Part shown: piece after piece, positions 55,215 through 63,499 of the stretch
Layout of the letters: every line of letters starts with the position of its first letter
Position numbering within the stretch: position 1 is the stretch's first letter
The notes under the pieces: model-generated
Told to the model about the DNA's origin: nothing
The model's input: only the letters and a program-made list of their open reading frames with translations
Databases searched by the model: none
Position numbers and translations under genes: made by a program
DNA from: Cronobacter condimenti 1330
Lineage (GTDB): Bacteria > Pseudomonadota > Gammaproteobacteria > Enterobacterales > Enterobacteriaceae
Direction: 5' to 3'
Assembly (NCBI RefSeq): GCF_001277255.1
Contig: NZ_CP012264.1
Coordinates: 2,232,001-2,296,000, forward strand
Length of the DNA stretch: 64,000 nucleotides

Positions 55215-56264
55215 TTAAAAAGTGACGCCCATTTTGATACTCAGTTCAGGGTGCTTATCGACATACTTCATGTAGCTTTCCGCGCTCTGCGCGAAAGTGA
55301 CCACCGGGTCTATCAGATCCTCACAGTCGAGATAGCCGTTCATCAGCAGCGCCCAACAGGTCTCTTCGATACGTTTGCGGTTCCAGCGTGGATAATCGGG
55401 GTTTGGCTCACTACAGGCGCGGGAGAAGATGATTTTCGCGTTGTTAAAGTGCGCTTCGCGCCCAAAGTTGAGGCTGGTAAACGGCTTGGCGAACGCCACG
55501 TAGGAAATAGTGCCGCCATAAGCGATGCCGCGCAGCGCCGCCTGCAGCGCATCGGCATGGCCGCTCGTTTCGATAATGACGTCAGCACCCTGCTTACCGG
55601 TGAGCTTTTTGATTTCAAGCCCGATATCGGTGCCTGCCGGAGTGAACGTGTAGTCTGCGCCGTGACGGCGCGCAATGGCGCAGCGGTGCTCAATAGGATC
55701 AACCCCAATCACCACTGACGCGCCTGCTTTTTTGGCAAGCTGAATGGCTATCTGGCCGATAGCGCCGAGCCCGACGACCACGACGAAATCCCCGACGCGC
55801 ACATTACCGTCACGCACGCCGCTCATGGCGAACTGTGCCGGGTCGTAGCAGACGGCATTTTTCCAGCTTGCGTCCTGCGGCATTTTGCGAAGCTTATAGT
55901 TATCAATGCCGTTGACGATGACGGTTTCCATCAGCGGACCGTAAGTGCAAACCCTGTCGCCTACGGCATAGTCGGTGACCTGCGCACCGCACTCGATAAT
56001 GTCCCCGACGACCATATTCCCGAGCTGAAAGTGGCCAAACTCAATGCCGCGCGGCGCGTCTGCAGGACGCGGCGTAAAAAGCTGCCATTCGCTGGAAAAC
56101 GCTTCGTCAATAAATGGACTGGCGGCACGAAAGTCCACCACTTCGGTGCCGTGTTTTGGCGCACCGAAGCGAACGCGGATTTTGACTTCGTTATCCGCCA
56201 CCTTGCTATCCTGATAATCCACCAGCGCGGCGACGCGCGGTGCCTGAGCAACTAATTTTTTCAT
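55215..56264 (-). CDS. ycjQ: 3-keto-D-guloside dehydrogenase YcjQ
   Basis: Medium-chain dehydrogenase, 349 aa (E. coli 350). The cofactor motif is GLGAIGQIAIQLAK with an acidic residue (GVDP) that favours NAD. The zinc-enzyme landmarks are partly changed (RGIEFGHFQLGN, YGPLMETV), as usual in this family. E. coli YcjQ reduces 3-keto-D-gulosides. Position within the operon is the same as in E. coli. Confidence 0.94.
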   Translation of the reverse strand: MKKLVAQAPRVAALVDYQDSKVADNEVKIRVRFGAPKHGTEVVDFRAASPFIDEAFSSEWQLFTPRPADAPRGIEFGHFQLGNMVVGDIIECGAQVTDYAVGDRVCTYGPLMETVIVNGIDNYKLRKMPQDASWKNAVCYDPAQFAMSGVRDGNVRVGDFVVVVGLGAIGQIAIQLAKKAGASVVIGVDPIEHRCAIARRHGADYTFTPAGTDIGLEIKKLTGKQGADVIIETSGHADALQAALRGIAYGGTISYVAFAKPFTSLNFGREAHFNNAKIIFSRACSEPNPDYPRWNRKRIEETCWALLMNGYLDCEDLIDPVVTFAQSAESYMKYVDKHPELSIKMGVTF

Positions 56265-56289
56265 TACTTTCTCCCTGAAAATGACCCGG

Positions 56290-57132
56290 TCAGCCCTTAA
56301 CGCCGCCGTCGGTCAAACCACTTTTGATAAAACGTTCGGAAAGCGCGTACATCACCACAACCGGCAACGCGGTCACGAGCGAAGCCGCCATCATGCGACC
56401 CCAGATGTAATCAGGCGTGCTAAAGAGCGTGTTAAGCCCGACAGGCAGCGTGAAATTCGAGGCGCTGGAGAGGAAAATCGAGGCGAAGAGATAGTCATTC
56501 CACGCCACCATGAAGCAATAGACGAACACTGAAACCAGCCCGGATACCGCTAACGGCACGGTGATCCGAAAGATGATCTGCAGCCGGTTTAATCCATCCA
56601 TCATCGCGGCTTCTTCTATTTCATCCGGTATGGTGTCGAAGTAGCTTTTGAGCATGAACACGGCGGTCGGCAAGGTCTGCGTCACCATGGTCACGATGAT
56701 GGCAAGTTGGGTGTCATAGATGCCAAGCGCGGTGATGATTTTGAAAAGCGGTACCACCAGCAAAATGCCGGAAAACATGTACACCGCGTAGAAGCTGGCG
56801 TTAATGGTCATTCGACCTTTAAAGCGCAGTTTCGAGAGTGCGTAAGCCCCAAGAATGCCGATGAACACCGCGACGCCTGACGCGATAACCGACACCACCA
56901 GGCTGTTTCGAAAATAGGTGACGAAGGGAAAGATAATCGGGTTAAAGATGTCGAGGTAGTGTGCGAGCGTCCAGTGCTGTGGAAACAGCGTCGGATGCAG
57001 CGATATAGCCTCTTTTGGGCTTTTGAACGAGGTCATTAGCATCACGAAAAAAGGCAGCAGCGTCGCTATCAGGAACAGTGCAAGGCCGAGATAAAACCCG
57101 ACGCGGCGTAACAGACGGTTATTTGTTGCCAT
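56290..57132 (-). CDS. ycjP: Sugar ABC transporter permease YcjP
   Basis: MalG-type inner-membrane permease, 280 aa as in E. coli. Six membrane segments and the EAA loop EEAAMMDGLNRLQIIFRITVP (given in part) that docks the ATPase. Overlaps the end of ycjO by 14 bases. Pairs with YcjO and receives glycosides from YcjN. Confidence 0.95.
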   Translation of the reverse strand: MATNNRLLRRVGFYLGLALFLIATLLPFFVMLMTSFKSPKEAISLHPTLFPQHWTLAHYLDIFNPIIFPFVTYFRNSLVVSVIASGVAVFIGILGAYALSKLRFKGRMTINASFYAVYMFSGILLVVPLFKIITALGIYDTQLAIIVTMVTQTLPTAVFMLKSYFDTIPDEIEEAAMMDGLNRLQIIFRITVPLAVSGLVSVFVYCFMVAWNDYLFASIFLSSASNFTLPVGLNTLFSTPDYIWGRMMAASLVTALPVVVMYALSERFIKSGLTDGGVKG

Positions 57133-58000
57133 GGAGATTCACCCGGTTTCTGGTAATCAGGATCACTGCGAAAATGATGATGAACAGCACGACGGAGATC
57201 GCGGCTGCTTTGCCAAGGTCGTTAAATGCGAAGGCGGTTTTGTAGAGATAAACCCCCAGGATATCGACCTTGCTGGTGAGCAGATACACGTCGGCAAACA
57301 TGTAGAACATCCAGATGGTGCGCAGCGTCACGACCGTCGCCAGCACCGGCATAATCGCGGGCAGCGTTACGATGCGAAACCGCTGCCAGGTGCTGGCACC
57401 GTCCATTTCCGCCGCCTCGTACAGCGATTTGTCGATCGTCTGCAAAATGGCCAGAAACGAGATAAAGGCATACGGGAAATAGCGCCAGATGGCGAACAGC
57501 ACGACCAGAACAAAGCTGCTGGACGGGTTATCGAACCACAGCGGCGCGTGCTGATAGAGGTGCAGCAGGTCGCCTGCTATCCAGTTCACGATGCCGTAGC
57601 CGTTGTTGAACATGTACTTCCAGGCGAACACCAGTGAGATGGATGGCGTGACATAGGAGAGGATCACGAGCGAGCGTGCCGTTTTACGAAACCGGAACTC
57701 GCGGTTGAAGAAGATAGCCACCGCCAGCCCAAGCGCGGTGCTCCCAATGACAACCAGCGCCGTATACCAGAATGTCATCCACAACGAGTGCCAGAACCCT
57801 GGATCGGCCAGGATGTTCAGGTAGTTCTCAAGTCCGGTGAACTGCGACGGCAGTCGGGGATTGAGCGGCAGACGTAAGAAGCTGATTTCAACATTCGATA
57901 TCATCGGCCACGCCACCAGGCCGCCCAGCAACAGCAAGCTGGGGGCCAGAAGCAGCATCGCGAAGGGCAGATCAGCGCTGCCTGACGGTAATTTTTTCAT
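57119..58000 (-). CDS. ycjO: Sugar ABC transporter permease YcjO
   Basis: MalF-type permease, 293 aa. Six membrane segments and the EAA loop YEAAEMDGASTWQRF. The start at 58000 has AGGAA nine bases before it and gives the same length as E. coli YcjO; an ATG at 58027, overlapping the ycjN stop, is possible but adds nine residues. Confidence 0.93.
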   Translation of the reverse strand: MKKLPSGSADLPFAMLLLAPSLLLLGGLVAWPMISNVEISFLRLPLNPRLPSQFTGLENYLNILADPGFWHSLWMTFWYTALVVIGSTALGLAVAIFFNREFRFRKTARSLVILSYVTPSISLVFAWKYMFNNGYGIVNWIAGDLLHLYQHAPLWFDNPSSSFVLVVLFAIWRYFPYAFISFLAILQTIDKSLYEAAEMDGASTWQRFRIVTLPAIMPVLATVVTLRTIWMFYMFADVYLLTSKVDILGVYLYKTAFAFNDLGKAAAISVVLFIIIFAVILITRNRVNLHGNK

Positions 58001-58023
58001 AAGTGCCATTTCCTGCGTCGGGT

Positions 58024-59316
58024 TCACGGTCTGGCGACCATCGCATCAAGGCGTTTTTGCCCGTTAGCCAGTGCCGTCGCTGGCGACGCGCCGCCAACAG
58101 TGACGCTGTTGACCATTTCGTTGATCACACCGGAACTGGTGACATCTCCCATGCGGGCGAAGTTTTTGTCACCGACCGAGCCGAAGATTTGCACGTTGGG
58201 ATACTGCGCGATGAGCTCGCGAGTGAGCCCACTGAAGGCTTTGATAACCGGGTTTTGCTGGTAGACGGGCGTTTCTACGACCGCTTTATTCACGGGTAGC
58301 GCCGCGCCTGGCGACATCAGCACCCAGTCGGCGGCGTTTTCAGCCTGCTCCATAAAGACCACGAATTTCTTCGCGGCTTGCGTTTCTTCTTCGCGCTGCC
58401 CGGCCGTGATGGTAAGCGAGGTCAGCATGCCGTAGACGGCGGAGGATTTTTTCGTCGGAACGATAAATCCGAGATCCTGTGGGTCACCCTCTTTGTATAC
58501 GGCAGGCAGAATGTAAGTGGAGTAAATCGCCATCGGCGCGGTGCCGTTCATAAAGGCGTCTTTAATTTCCATCACGTCGCTGGAGCCTGGCATAGAGAGC
58601 GCGGCGAGCTGGCGGTAATATTCCAGCGCCTCACGCATCTCAGGGGTGTCGAGCGTGATGTTGCCGTTAGCATCAAAGGCATTGGCGCCGTTTGAGAGCG
58701 CAAATTGTGAAAACGCCTGTTCCGTCATGACGCTTTCCGCCGTCGGCAGCGCGATTCCATATTTTTTATCGGAGGGTTTATTAAGCAGCGTGGCGGCGTT
58801 AAGCAGTGACAGCCAGTCCTGCGGTTCGGCGATCCCTGCCTGCGCTAAGCGGGCTTTACGATACCAGACGCCTTGTAACCACGAACTTATCGGCACTCCG
58901 GTCCATGCTGTGCCGTCTTCAGTCCGCACGATGCGTAGCACGCCGTCAAAGAACTGCGTCTCGCCCACTTGCGTGATGGCGGCCTTGATAGCATCACGAT
59001 CCAGTAGCTGTTCTTTGTCCATCACCCTGGCATAGTCATGGCTGATTTCAATGACCTCTGGCAGCGCACCGGAACGGGCGAGCGTAGTCACTTTGGTGTT
59101 GTAGGCATCCTCTTCTACCGGGACCTGTTTCACCGTGATATCCGGGTTTGCCTTTTCAAAACGGGCAATAAGCTGCGTAATGACCGCCTGACGCTCCTGT
59201 TCAACCGACGAGTGCATAAATTCAATGACGACATGATCTTTTTTCTCATCGTTACAACCTGAAATCAGGGCGCACGCAACCAGTGCTGAAATCAGCACGC
59301 TGTTGTTATTTCGCAT
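58024..59316 (-). CDS. ycjN: Sugar-binding lipoprotein YcjN
   Basis: Extracytoplasmic solute-binding protein of the MalE-like type with a lipobox (LISGC, Cys 21), so it is anchored in a membrane rather than free in the periplasm. 430 aa, equal to E. coli. Binding-fold landmarks: EKANPDITVKQVPVEEDAYNTK (given in part), YGIALPTAESVM and FMNGTAPMAIYSTYILPA. AAAGGA precedes the ATG. 11 bp after ycjM. Confidence 0.94.
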   Translation of the reverse strand: MRNNNSVLISALVACALISGCNDEKKDHVVIEFMHSSVEQERQAVITQLIARFEKANPDITVKQVPVEEDAYNTKVTTLARSGALPEVIEISHDYARVMDKEQLLDRDAIKAAITQVGETQFFDGVLRIVRTEDGTAWTGVPISSWLQGVWYRKARLAQAGIAEPQDWLSLLNAATLLNKPSDKKYGIALPTAESVMTEQAFSQFALSNGANAFDANGNITLDTPEMREALEYYRQLAALSMPGSSDVMEIKDAFMNGTAPMAIYSTYILPAVYKEGDPQDLGFIVPTKKSSAVYGMLTSLTITAGQREEETQAAKKFVVFMEQAENAADWVLMSPGAALPVNKAVVETPVYQQNPVIKAFSGLTRELIAQYPNVQIFGSVGDKNFARMGDVTSSGVINEMVNSVTVGGASPATALANGQKRLDAMVARP

Positions 59317-59327
59317 ATTAAGTCCTT

Positions 59328-61043
59328 TTAGGCTTTGCTAAGCCACATTGCTTGCCAGGGGGCGAGAGTCAGTGAGTCGTTATTTACTGTTACGCCAGAA
59401 AGTAATTCACGCAGCCCGTTTGCGTTAAAGGGAATTACTTGCACGCTATCGCTCACATTAAACAACGCCGTAACCGGCTCACCTTTTTCGGGGGTGCGAA
59501 TTATTTCCATAATACTGTCATTAATACAGCGAGCGGAGAAGGCGCTATCAGGATGGAAAGCCGCATACTGGCGACGCAGCGTGATTAATTTCCCAAGTTG
59601 CTGCAAGGTGGCGTGACGTAAACCGCCTTCGTTTTTAAGCGCGTCGTTAATTTCCGCTTCGGTATATTTCTGGCGATTAATAGCCCGGTTATAACCGAGC
59701 CTTTTTACGCCGGCGTCATCGTTGCGCGAGCCAAGAATGCTTTGAATATAAATCGCCGGTACGCCCGGAAACGTTAATAGCAGCGCGTGGGCCAGCAGAA
59801 AACGAGCCAGGCGCTGTGCATCGGTGTCTGCGCGCGCGCTGAGTGCATCCATATACGTCACGTTTATTTCGTACGGGCTTCGGCTGCCGTCCGGGTTATT
59901 TTTCCAGTTTACCCGCGCACCTTCGGCCTGTAATGCCTCTACCAGCGCCACAATTTCCGCCTCTGGCAGAATACCGCGAAGCGGATTCAGCCCAATGCCG
60001 TCATGAGAGGCAAGAAAATTAAACCAGGTAGTTTCCCCGACGCGTTTTTCACTGAGGTTCTGCGCCCACTCACACAAGGTGCGGGCGCACGCGGTATGAA
60101 TTGCGTGTAGCACCAGCGGCGGCAGCGGGAACTGATAGACCATATGAGCCTCATCAAACCCATTGCCGAGATACGCGATATTGTCTTTATGCGGCACGTT
60201 GGTTTCGGTGATGATCACCGTACCGGGCGCGACGGCATCCACAATCGCGCGGAAAAGTTTCACTAACTGGTGTGTTTTTTCCAGATGGATACAGGACGTT
60301 CCAGGTGTTTTCCACATAAAACCGACCGCATCCAGCCGAATATATTGCGCCCCTTCGCGAAGGTAATGTAGCAGCACATCAACCATGGCCAGCAGCACGA
60401 CCGGGCTTGCGAAATTAAGGTCAATCTGATCTTCGCTAAACGTGGTCCACAGATGTTTTACACGCCCGTCGTTAAGCGTAAACGGCGTTAATAATGGCAA
60501 TGCGCGGGGCCGGGTAACCGCAGATAAATCGGTGTCTGGGTCCACGGCAATAAAGAAATCTTCATAACCGGCCTTTTGCGCGAGCCAGGCGGCAAACCAG
60601 TCGCTTTGCGCGGAAATATGATTGCAGACAAAATCGAACATTAGCCGTGCGTGGCGGCCAAGCCGTGCAATATCGTCCCAGTCACCGCACAGCGGGTCGA
60701 CACGATGGTAGTCCACCACGGAAAACCCGTCGTCAGACGACCATGGATAGAACGGCAGCAAATGGATATGTGAAAAATACGGTGTTAACCAGCACTCAAA
60801 GACCCGCTGTAAGGTGGCGAGGCGTTTTTCACCCGGGGCGCTGAATTGATCGGCATAGGTAATTAATACAACGTCCGTTTCATCCCAGCCCTTTTTACGT
60901 GGCATGCTTATTTCATTACGCGCTTGCGTAATATGTTTTTCCAGCGTACTAAACTGTTGCTCGTTAAAATTATCGCCGTAAATATTCGTAACCAGCGTTT
61001 TAATTGCCTGAATATTTAATGCATCGTTTGTTATTTTTTCCAT
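59328..61043 (-). CDS. ycjM: Glucosylglycerate phosphorylase YcjM (GH13_18)
   Basis: GH13 subfamily 18 phosphorylase. The E. coli enzyme cleaves 2-O-alpha-glucosylglycerate with phosphate to glucose-1-P and glycerate. 571 aa. Catalytic set: nucleophile Asp in RLDAVGFMW, acid Glu in ITETNVPH, and Asp in LASHDGIGL; FYPWSSDDGFSVVDY is at the N-terminal barrel. The start at 61043 (MEKITND) aligns best with E. coli and has GAGAA nine bases upstream; ATG at 61052 is the alternative. First gene of the ten-gene operon. Confidence 0.94.
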   Translation of the reverse strand: MEKITNDALNIQAIKTLVTNIYGDNFNEQQFSTLEKHITQARNEISMPRKKGWDETDVVLITYADQFSAPGEKRLATLQRVFECWLTPYFSHIHLLPFYPWSSDDGFSVVDYHRVDPLCGDWDDIARLGRHARLMFDFVCNHISAQSDWFAAWLAQKAGYEDFFIAVDPDTDLSAVTRPRALPLLTPFTLNDGRVKHLWTTFSEDQIDLNFASPVVLLAMVDVLLHYLREGAQYIRLDAVGFMWKTPGTSCIHLEKTHQLVKLFRAIVDAVAPGTVIITETNVPHKDNIAYLGNGFDEAHMVYQFPLPPLVLHAIHTACARTLCEWAQNLSEKRVGETTWFNFLASHDGIGLNPLRGILPEAEIVALVEALQAEGARVNWKNNPDGSRSPYEINVTYMDALSARADTDAQRLARFLLAHALLLTFPGVPAIYIQSILGSRNDDAGVKRLGYNRAINRQKYTEAEINDALKNEGGLRHATLQQLGKLITLRRQYAAFHPDSAFSARCINDSIMEIIRTPEKGEPVTALFNVSDSVQVIPFNANGLRELLSGVTVNNDSLTLAPWQAMWLSKA

Positions 61044-61058
61044 TGATAACATTTCTCA

Positions 61059-61108
61059 TGGTAGCGGTCCCACGCAGAAAGGCTACTCCCGGCAAAATGG
61101 TGTGTCAA
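61059..61108 (-). promoter_or_regulatory. ycjM promoter and candidate LacI-type operator
   Basis: On the minus strand TTGACA (61103-61108) is a perfect -35, separated by 17 bases from TAGCCT (61080-61085), a weak -10. The expected start is near 61073. The next 14 bases (61059-61072, TGGTAGCGGTCCCA on the plus strand) form a near-palindrome with TGG/CCA arms and a central CG, five of seven pairs matching, as in LacI-family operators. Bases 61109-61368 contain no gene. Confidence 0.7.
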
Positions 61109-61368
61109 CGCGAGTAAAGTTTGCTTTTAGGAATTAAACTCGGTTTCCGGAAAGGAGCGTGAGTAATTGTGAAGTAGCGCAAAAAAGCCAGAAATCAGGA
61201 AAGTAATAAGGGGTATGGAGCGGATTTTAAAAAGACGACCGCATACCGCCTATGAAGCCGTTTCATTCAGCCTGGATTGAGCCAGACTCACAGGCCATGA
61301 TACCCTGTTAATCTCAGCGTGAGTATGGGCAATAATGTAGGGAGCCTATAGTCAAAAACGTTATCGCT

Positions 61369-61602
61369 TTATTCGTCATCCGCAGCACGTTTATAAGCAA
61401 GCCAATCATTCCAGACGTTTTCTGGGTCAACGTCAGAATAGCCACGGCTCTCATTCATTTTTAACGCCACGTCTTCAGGCATTGCCATCGCGGTTGCATT
61501 GTCGCGTAGTGTTTCAACTTCATCACGGGTCAAGTCGCGCCCCAATGCTTTTTCTTTTGCAGCCAGCAAAACGATGAGCGCAGGGATAAATACCAGTGTC
61601 AT
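61369..61602 (-). CDS. Unrecognised 77-aa protein with N-terminal membrane segment
   Basis: AAGAAGGT before the ATG. The first 15 residues (TLVFIPALIVLLAA) can be a membrane anchor or uncleaved signal; the rest is acidic and helical (RDLTRDEVETLRDNATAMAMPEDVA given in part, ending AYKRAADDE). It sits where E. coli has pspE, between pspD and ycjM, but shows no rhodanese features. The psp terminator separates it from pspD. Function unknown. Confidence 0.72.
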   Translation of the reverse strand: MTLVFIPALIVLLAAKEKALGRDLTRDEVETLRDNATAMAMPEDVALKMNESRGYSDVDPENVWNDWLAYKRAADDE

Positions 61603-61711
61603 TTTTACCTTCTTAAATGATGGGGCAAAAAGGTTCTGTAGATCACAAGAAACAGAACGCTTGTAGTCGAAGCGATAATAACTGAAGGCGCAGAGTGCAG
61701 GAACACAACAA

Positions 61712-61730
61712 AGCCCGAGGGGCTCGGGCT
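61712..61730 (-). terminator. Terminator of the pspABCD operon
   Basis: Perfect 8-bp stem AGCCCGAG/CTCGGGCT with a three-base loop; on the minus strand TTTGTTGT follows. It overlaps the last two bases of pspD. Confidence 0.8.
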
Positions 61731-61971
61731 ATTTGCGGGAAGGTTTATTGATATAACGCGCGAAGACGCGTCGGGCGAGACGGTTCAGTAAGGGCTCCAG
61801 CGCAAAGGCCAGGGCGATTTTCAACGGGCGACGAGCAACGGATTTTATCGCCCAGCCGGCAAACCCCGCCGGGCCGTAGCGTAGCGCCGTCATCAACGCA
61901 AGCTTTCCGGCGATTTTAAGACCCGGCTTTGCGCGACGCGAGACACGCTGCCAGCGAGTGGTCGAATTCAT
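61729..61971 (-). CDS. pspD: Phage shock protein PspD
   Basis: Small inner-membrane-associated Psp protein, 80 aa (E. coli 73). The central ALRYGPAGFAGWAIKSVARRPLK (in part) is the family core. AAGGAG before the ATG at 61971; the open frame to 62121 overlaps pspC and is rejected. Last gene of the operon here. Confidence 0.93.
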   Translation of the reverse strand: MNSTTRWQRVSRRAKPGLKIAGKLALMTALRYGPAGFAGWAIKSVARRPLKIALAFALEPLLNRLARRVFARYINKPSRK

Positions 61972-62014
61972 GGCGACTCCTTTAATACCGGGGGCATCGC
62001 CCCCTGTAGTGTCA

Positions 62015-62374
62015 TTATAGCTGGCGGAACCGGCTACGCAGCGAGAAGGCATCCGAGGTGACATAGCGCTCCATCGTGCGAAGACGCTGCTCCCCGGCGG
62101 CAAGTTCGACATCAACCGCATTCAACAGCTCGCTGCTGGTCGGTGTACCCTCCCCTTCCTGCGACTCATCAAGCGGATCGAGCGCAAAGGTCAGCACGAT
62201 GTAGGCCACAATCGTGATAAAGAACAGCCCAAAGAGCATTGAGAGCACAGTAATCAGCCGGACAAGTTTCACCGGCACATCGAGATAGTGCGCAATACCG
62301 GCGCACACCCCCTTTACCATGCCCTCACGAGGAAGGCGTCCCAGCTTTTTGCCGCTAAACGTGCGCGTCATCAT
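62015..62374 (-). CDS. pspC: Phage shock protein PspC
   Basis: Inner-membrane sensor that, with PspB, recruits PspA away from PspF under membrane stress. 119 aa as in E. coli; N-terminal cytosolic part (LPREGMVKGVCAGIAHYLDV), one long membrane segment (about 38-64) and a periplasmic part ending RYVTSDAFSLRSRFRQL. Start overlaps the pspB stop by four bases. Confidence 0.96.
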   Translation of the reverse strand: MMTRTFSGKKLGRLPREGMVKGVCAGIAHYLDVPVKLVRLITVLSMLFGLFFITIVAYIVLTFALDPLDESQEGEGTPTSSELLNAVDVELAAGEQRLRTMERYVTSDAFSLRSRFRQL

Positions 62375-62595
62375 TGATTTCTCCAGTTCGGGTGCTCGGC
62401 GTCAAGAATTTGCTCCAGTGCATGAATACGCTCGCGCATACGCTGGGCTTCTTCATTTAACTGCGCCAGACGCTGTTGCTCGCTTTGGGAAAGCGCGTCG
62501 CGGCCCGACCGGTTGGTGTAATGCAGCCACAGCCAGACGGGCAGCACGAACAGCACAAACAGCGTTAAAGGAATAGCCAGAAACAGTGCACTCAT
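62371..62595 (-). CDS. pspB: Phage shock protein PspB
   Basis: Small inner-membrane protein of 74 aa, equal to E. coli. N-terminal membrane segment (FLAIPLTLFVLFVLPVWLWL in part) and a cytosolic coiled coil with a Leu heptad (EQQRLAQLNEEAQRMRERIH in part). Translationally coupled to pspC. Confidence 0.96.
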   Translation of the reverse strand: MSALFLAIPLTLFVLFVLPVWLWLHYTNRSGRDALSQSEQQRLAQLNEEAQRMRERIHALEQILDAEHPNWRNQ

Positions 62596-62660
62596 GTGTT
62601 CTCCTTAGATGTAGATAATGCGACGACTTGCGCCGCCGCGCTCCTTGTCGACATGGGCGA

Positions 62661-63332
62661 TTATTCGCCGTCGCGCTGCTGCACTTTCGCTTTCAGCGCC
62701 GCCAGCTGTACGCTGATGTCATCATCAGCTTTCAGCTCGGCAAACTGCTGATCGAGCGATTTCTGCTTACCAAAGCCGTGGCTTTCCGCTTCGGCTTCCA
62801 TCTGATCGATACGGCGTTCGAAGGATTCAAAACGCGCCATCGCCTCATCGATTTTTCCGCTGTCGAGCTGACGGCGAACATCGCGTGAGGAAGATGCCGC
62901 CTGATGACGCAGCGTCAGCGCCTGCTGGCGGGCACGGGTTTCGCTGAGTTTATTCTCAAGCTCGCCGATTTCCTGTTTCATCCGCGCCAGGGTTTCATCA
63001 AGCTGCGTCGCTTCATCTTCCAGCGTACGGATAATGTCCGTCAGTTTTTGTTTCTCAATAAGCGCAGCGCGGGCCAGATCGTCTTTATCTTTACGCAGTG
63101 CCAGCTCGGCTTTTTCCTGCCATTCGGCCTGCTGTGCGTTCGCCTGCTCAATACGGCGCGCTATCTGCTTCTTCTCTGCCAGTGCACGGGCAGAGGTAGA
63201 GCGCACTTCTACCAGCGTATCTTCCATTTCCTGAATCATCAGGCGGACCAGTTTTTGCGGATCTTCAGCCTTCTCCAGCAGGGAGTTAATGTTGGCGTTC
63301 ACGATGTCGGCAAAACGAGAAAAAATACCCAT
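62661..63332 (-). CDS. pspA: Phage shock protein PspA
   Basis: Peripheral membrane protein of the ESCRT-III/Vipp1 superfamily; it inhibits PspF and stabilises membranes. 223 aa (E. coli 222). Amphipathic N-terminal helix (MGIFSRFADIVNANINSLL) followed by a long coiled coil. First gene of pspABCD, read from a sigma-54 promoter. Confidence 0.98.
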   Translation of the reverse strand: MGIFSRFADIVNANINSLLEKAEDPQKLVRLMIQEMEDTLVEVRSTSARALAEKKQIARRIEQANAQQAEWQEKAELALRKDKDDLARAALIEKQKLTDIIRTLEDEATQLDETLARMKQEIGELENKLSETRARQQALTLRHQAASSSRDVRRQLDSGKIDEAMARFESFERRIDQMEAEAESHGFGKQKSLDQQFAELKADDDISVQLAALKAKVQQRDGE

Positions 63333-63384
63333 AATTTCATCCTCTACTTAGTAAGACGGGCAAAGCCCTTGCTGCTGTACTTAA

Positions 63385-63419
63385 TACAATTGTTGTGCCA
63401 ACTTTTTAACGCATTGATT
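63385..63419 (-). promoter_or_regulatory. pspA sigma-54 promoter and IHF site
   Basis: The minus strand carries TGGCACAACAATTGTA (63385-63400), a -24/-12 element like that of E. coli pspA. Seven bases upstream a perfect IHF match (AATCAA-N4-TTA, 63407-63419) bends the DNA for PspF bound farther upstream. The same spacer holds the pspF start. Confidence 0.9.
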
Positions 63420-63499
63420 TTATTAACCAACCTCAACTGGCCCGATCCGTACAACCAGGCTAGAGTAGTGATATACGCTACTAAATAGTGAATTTCATC

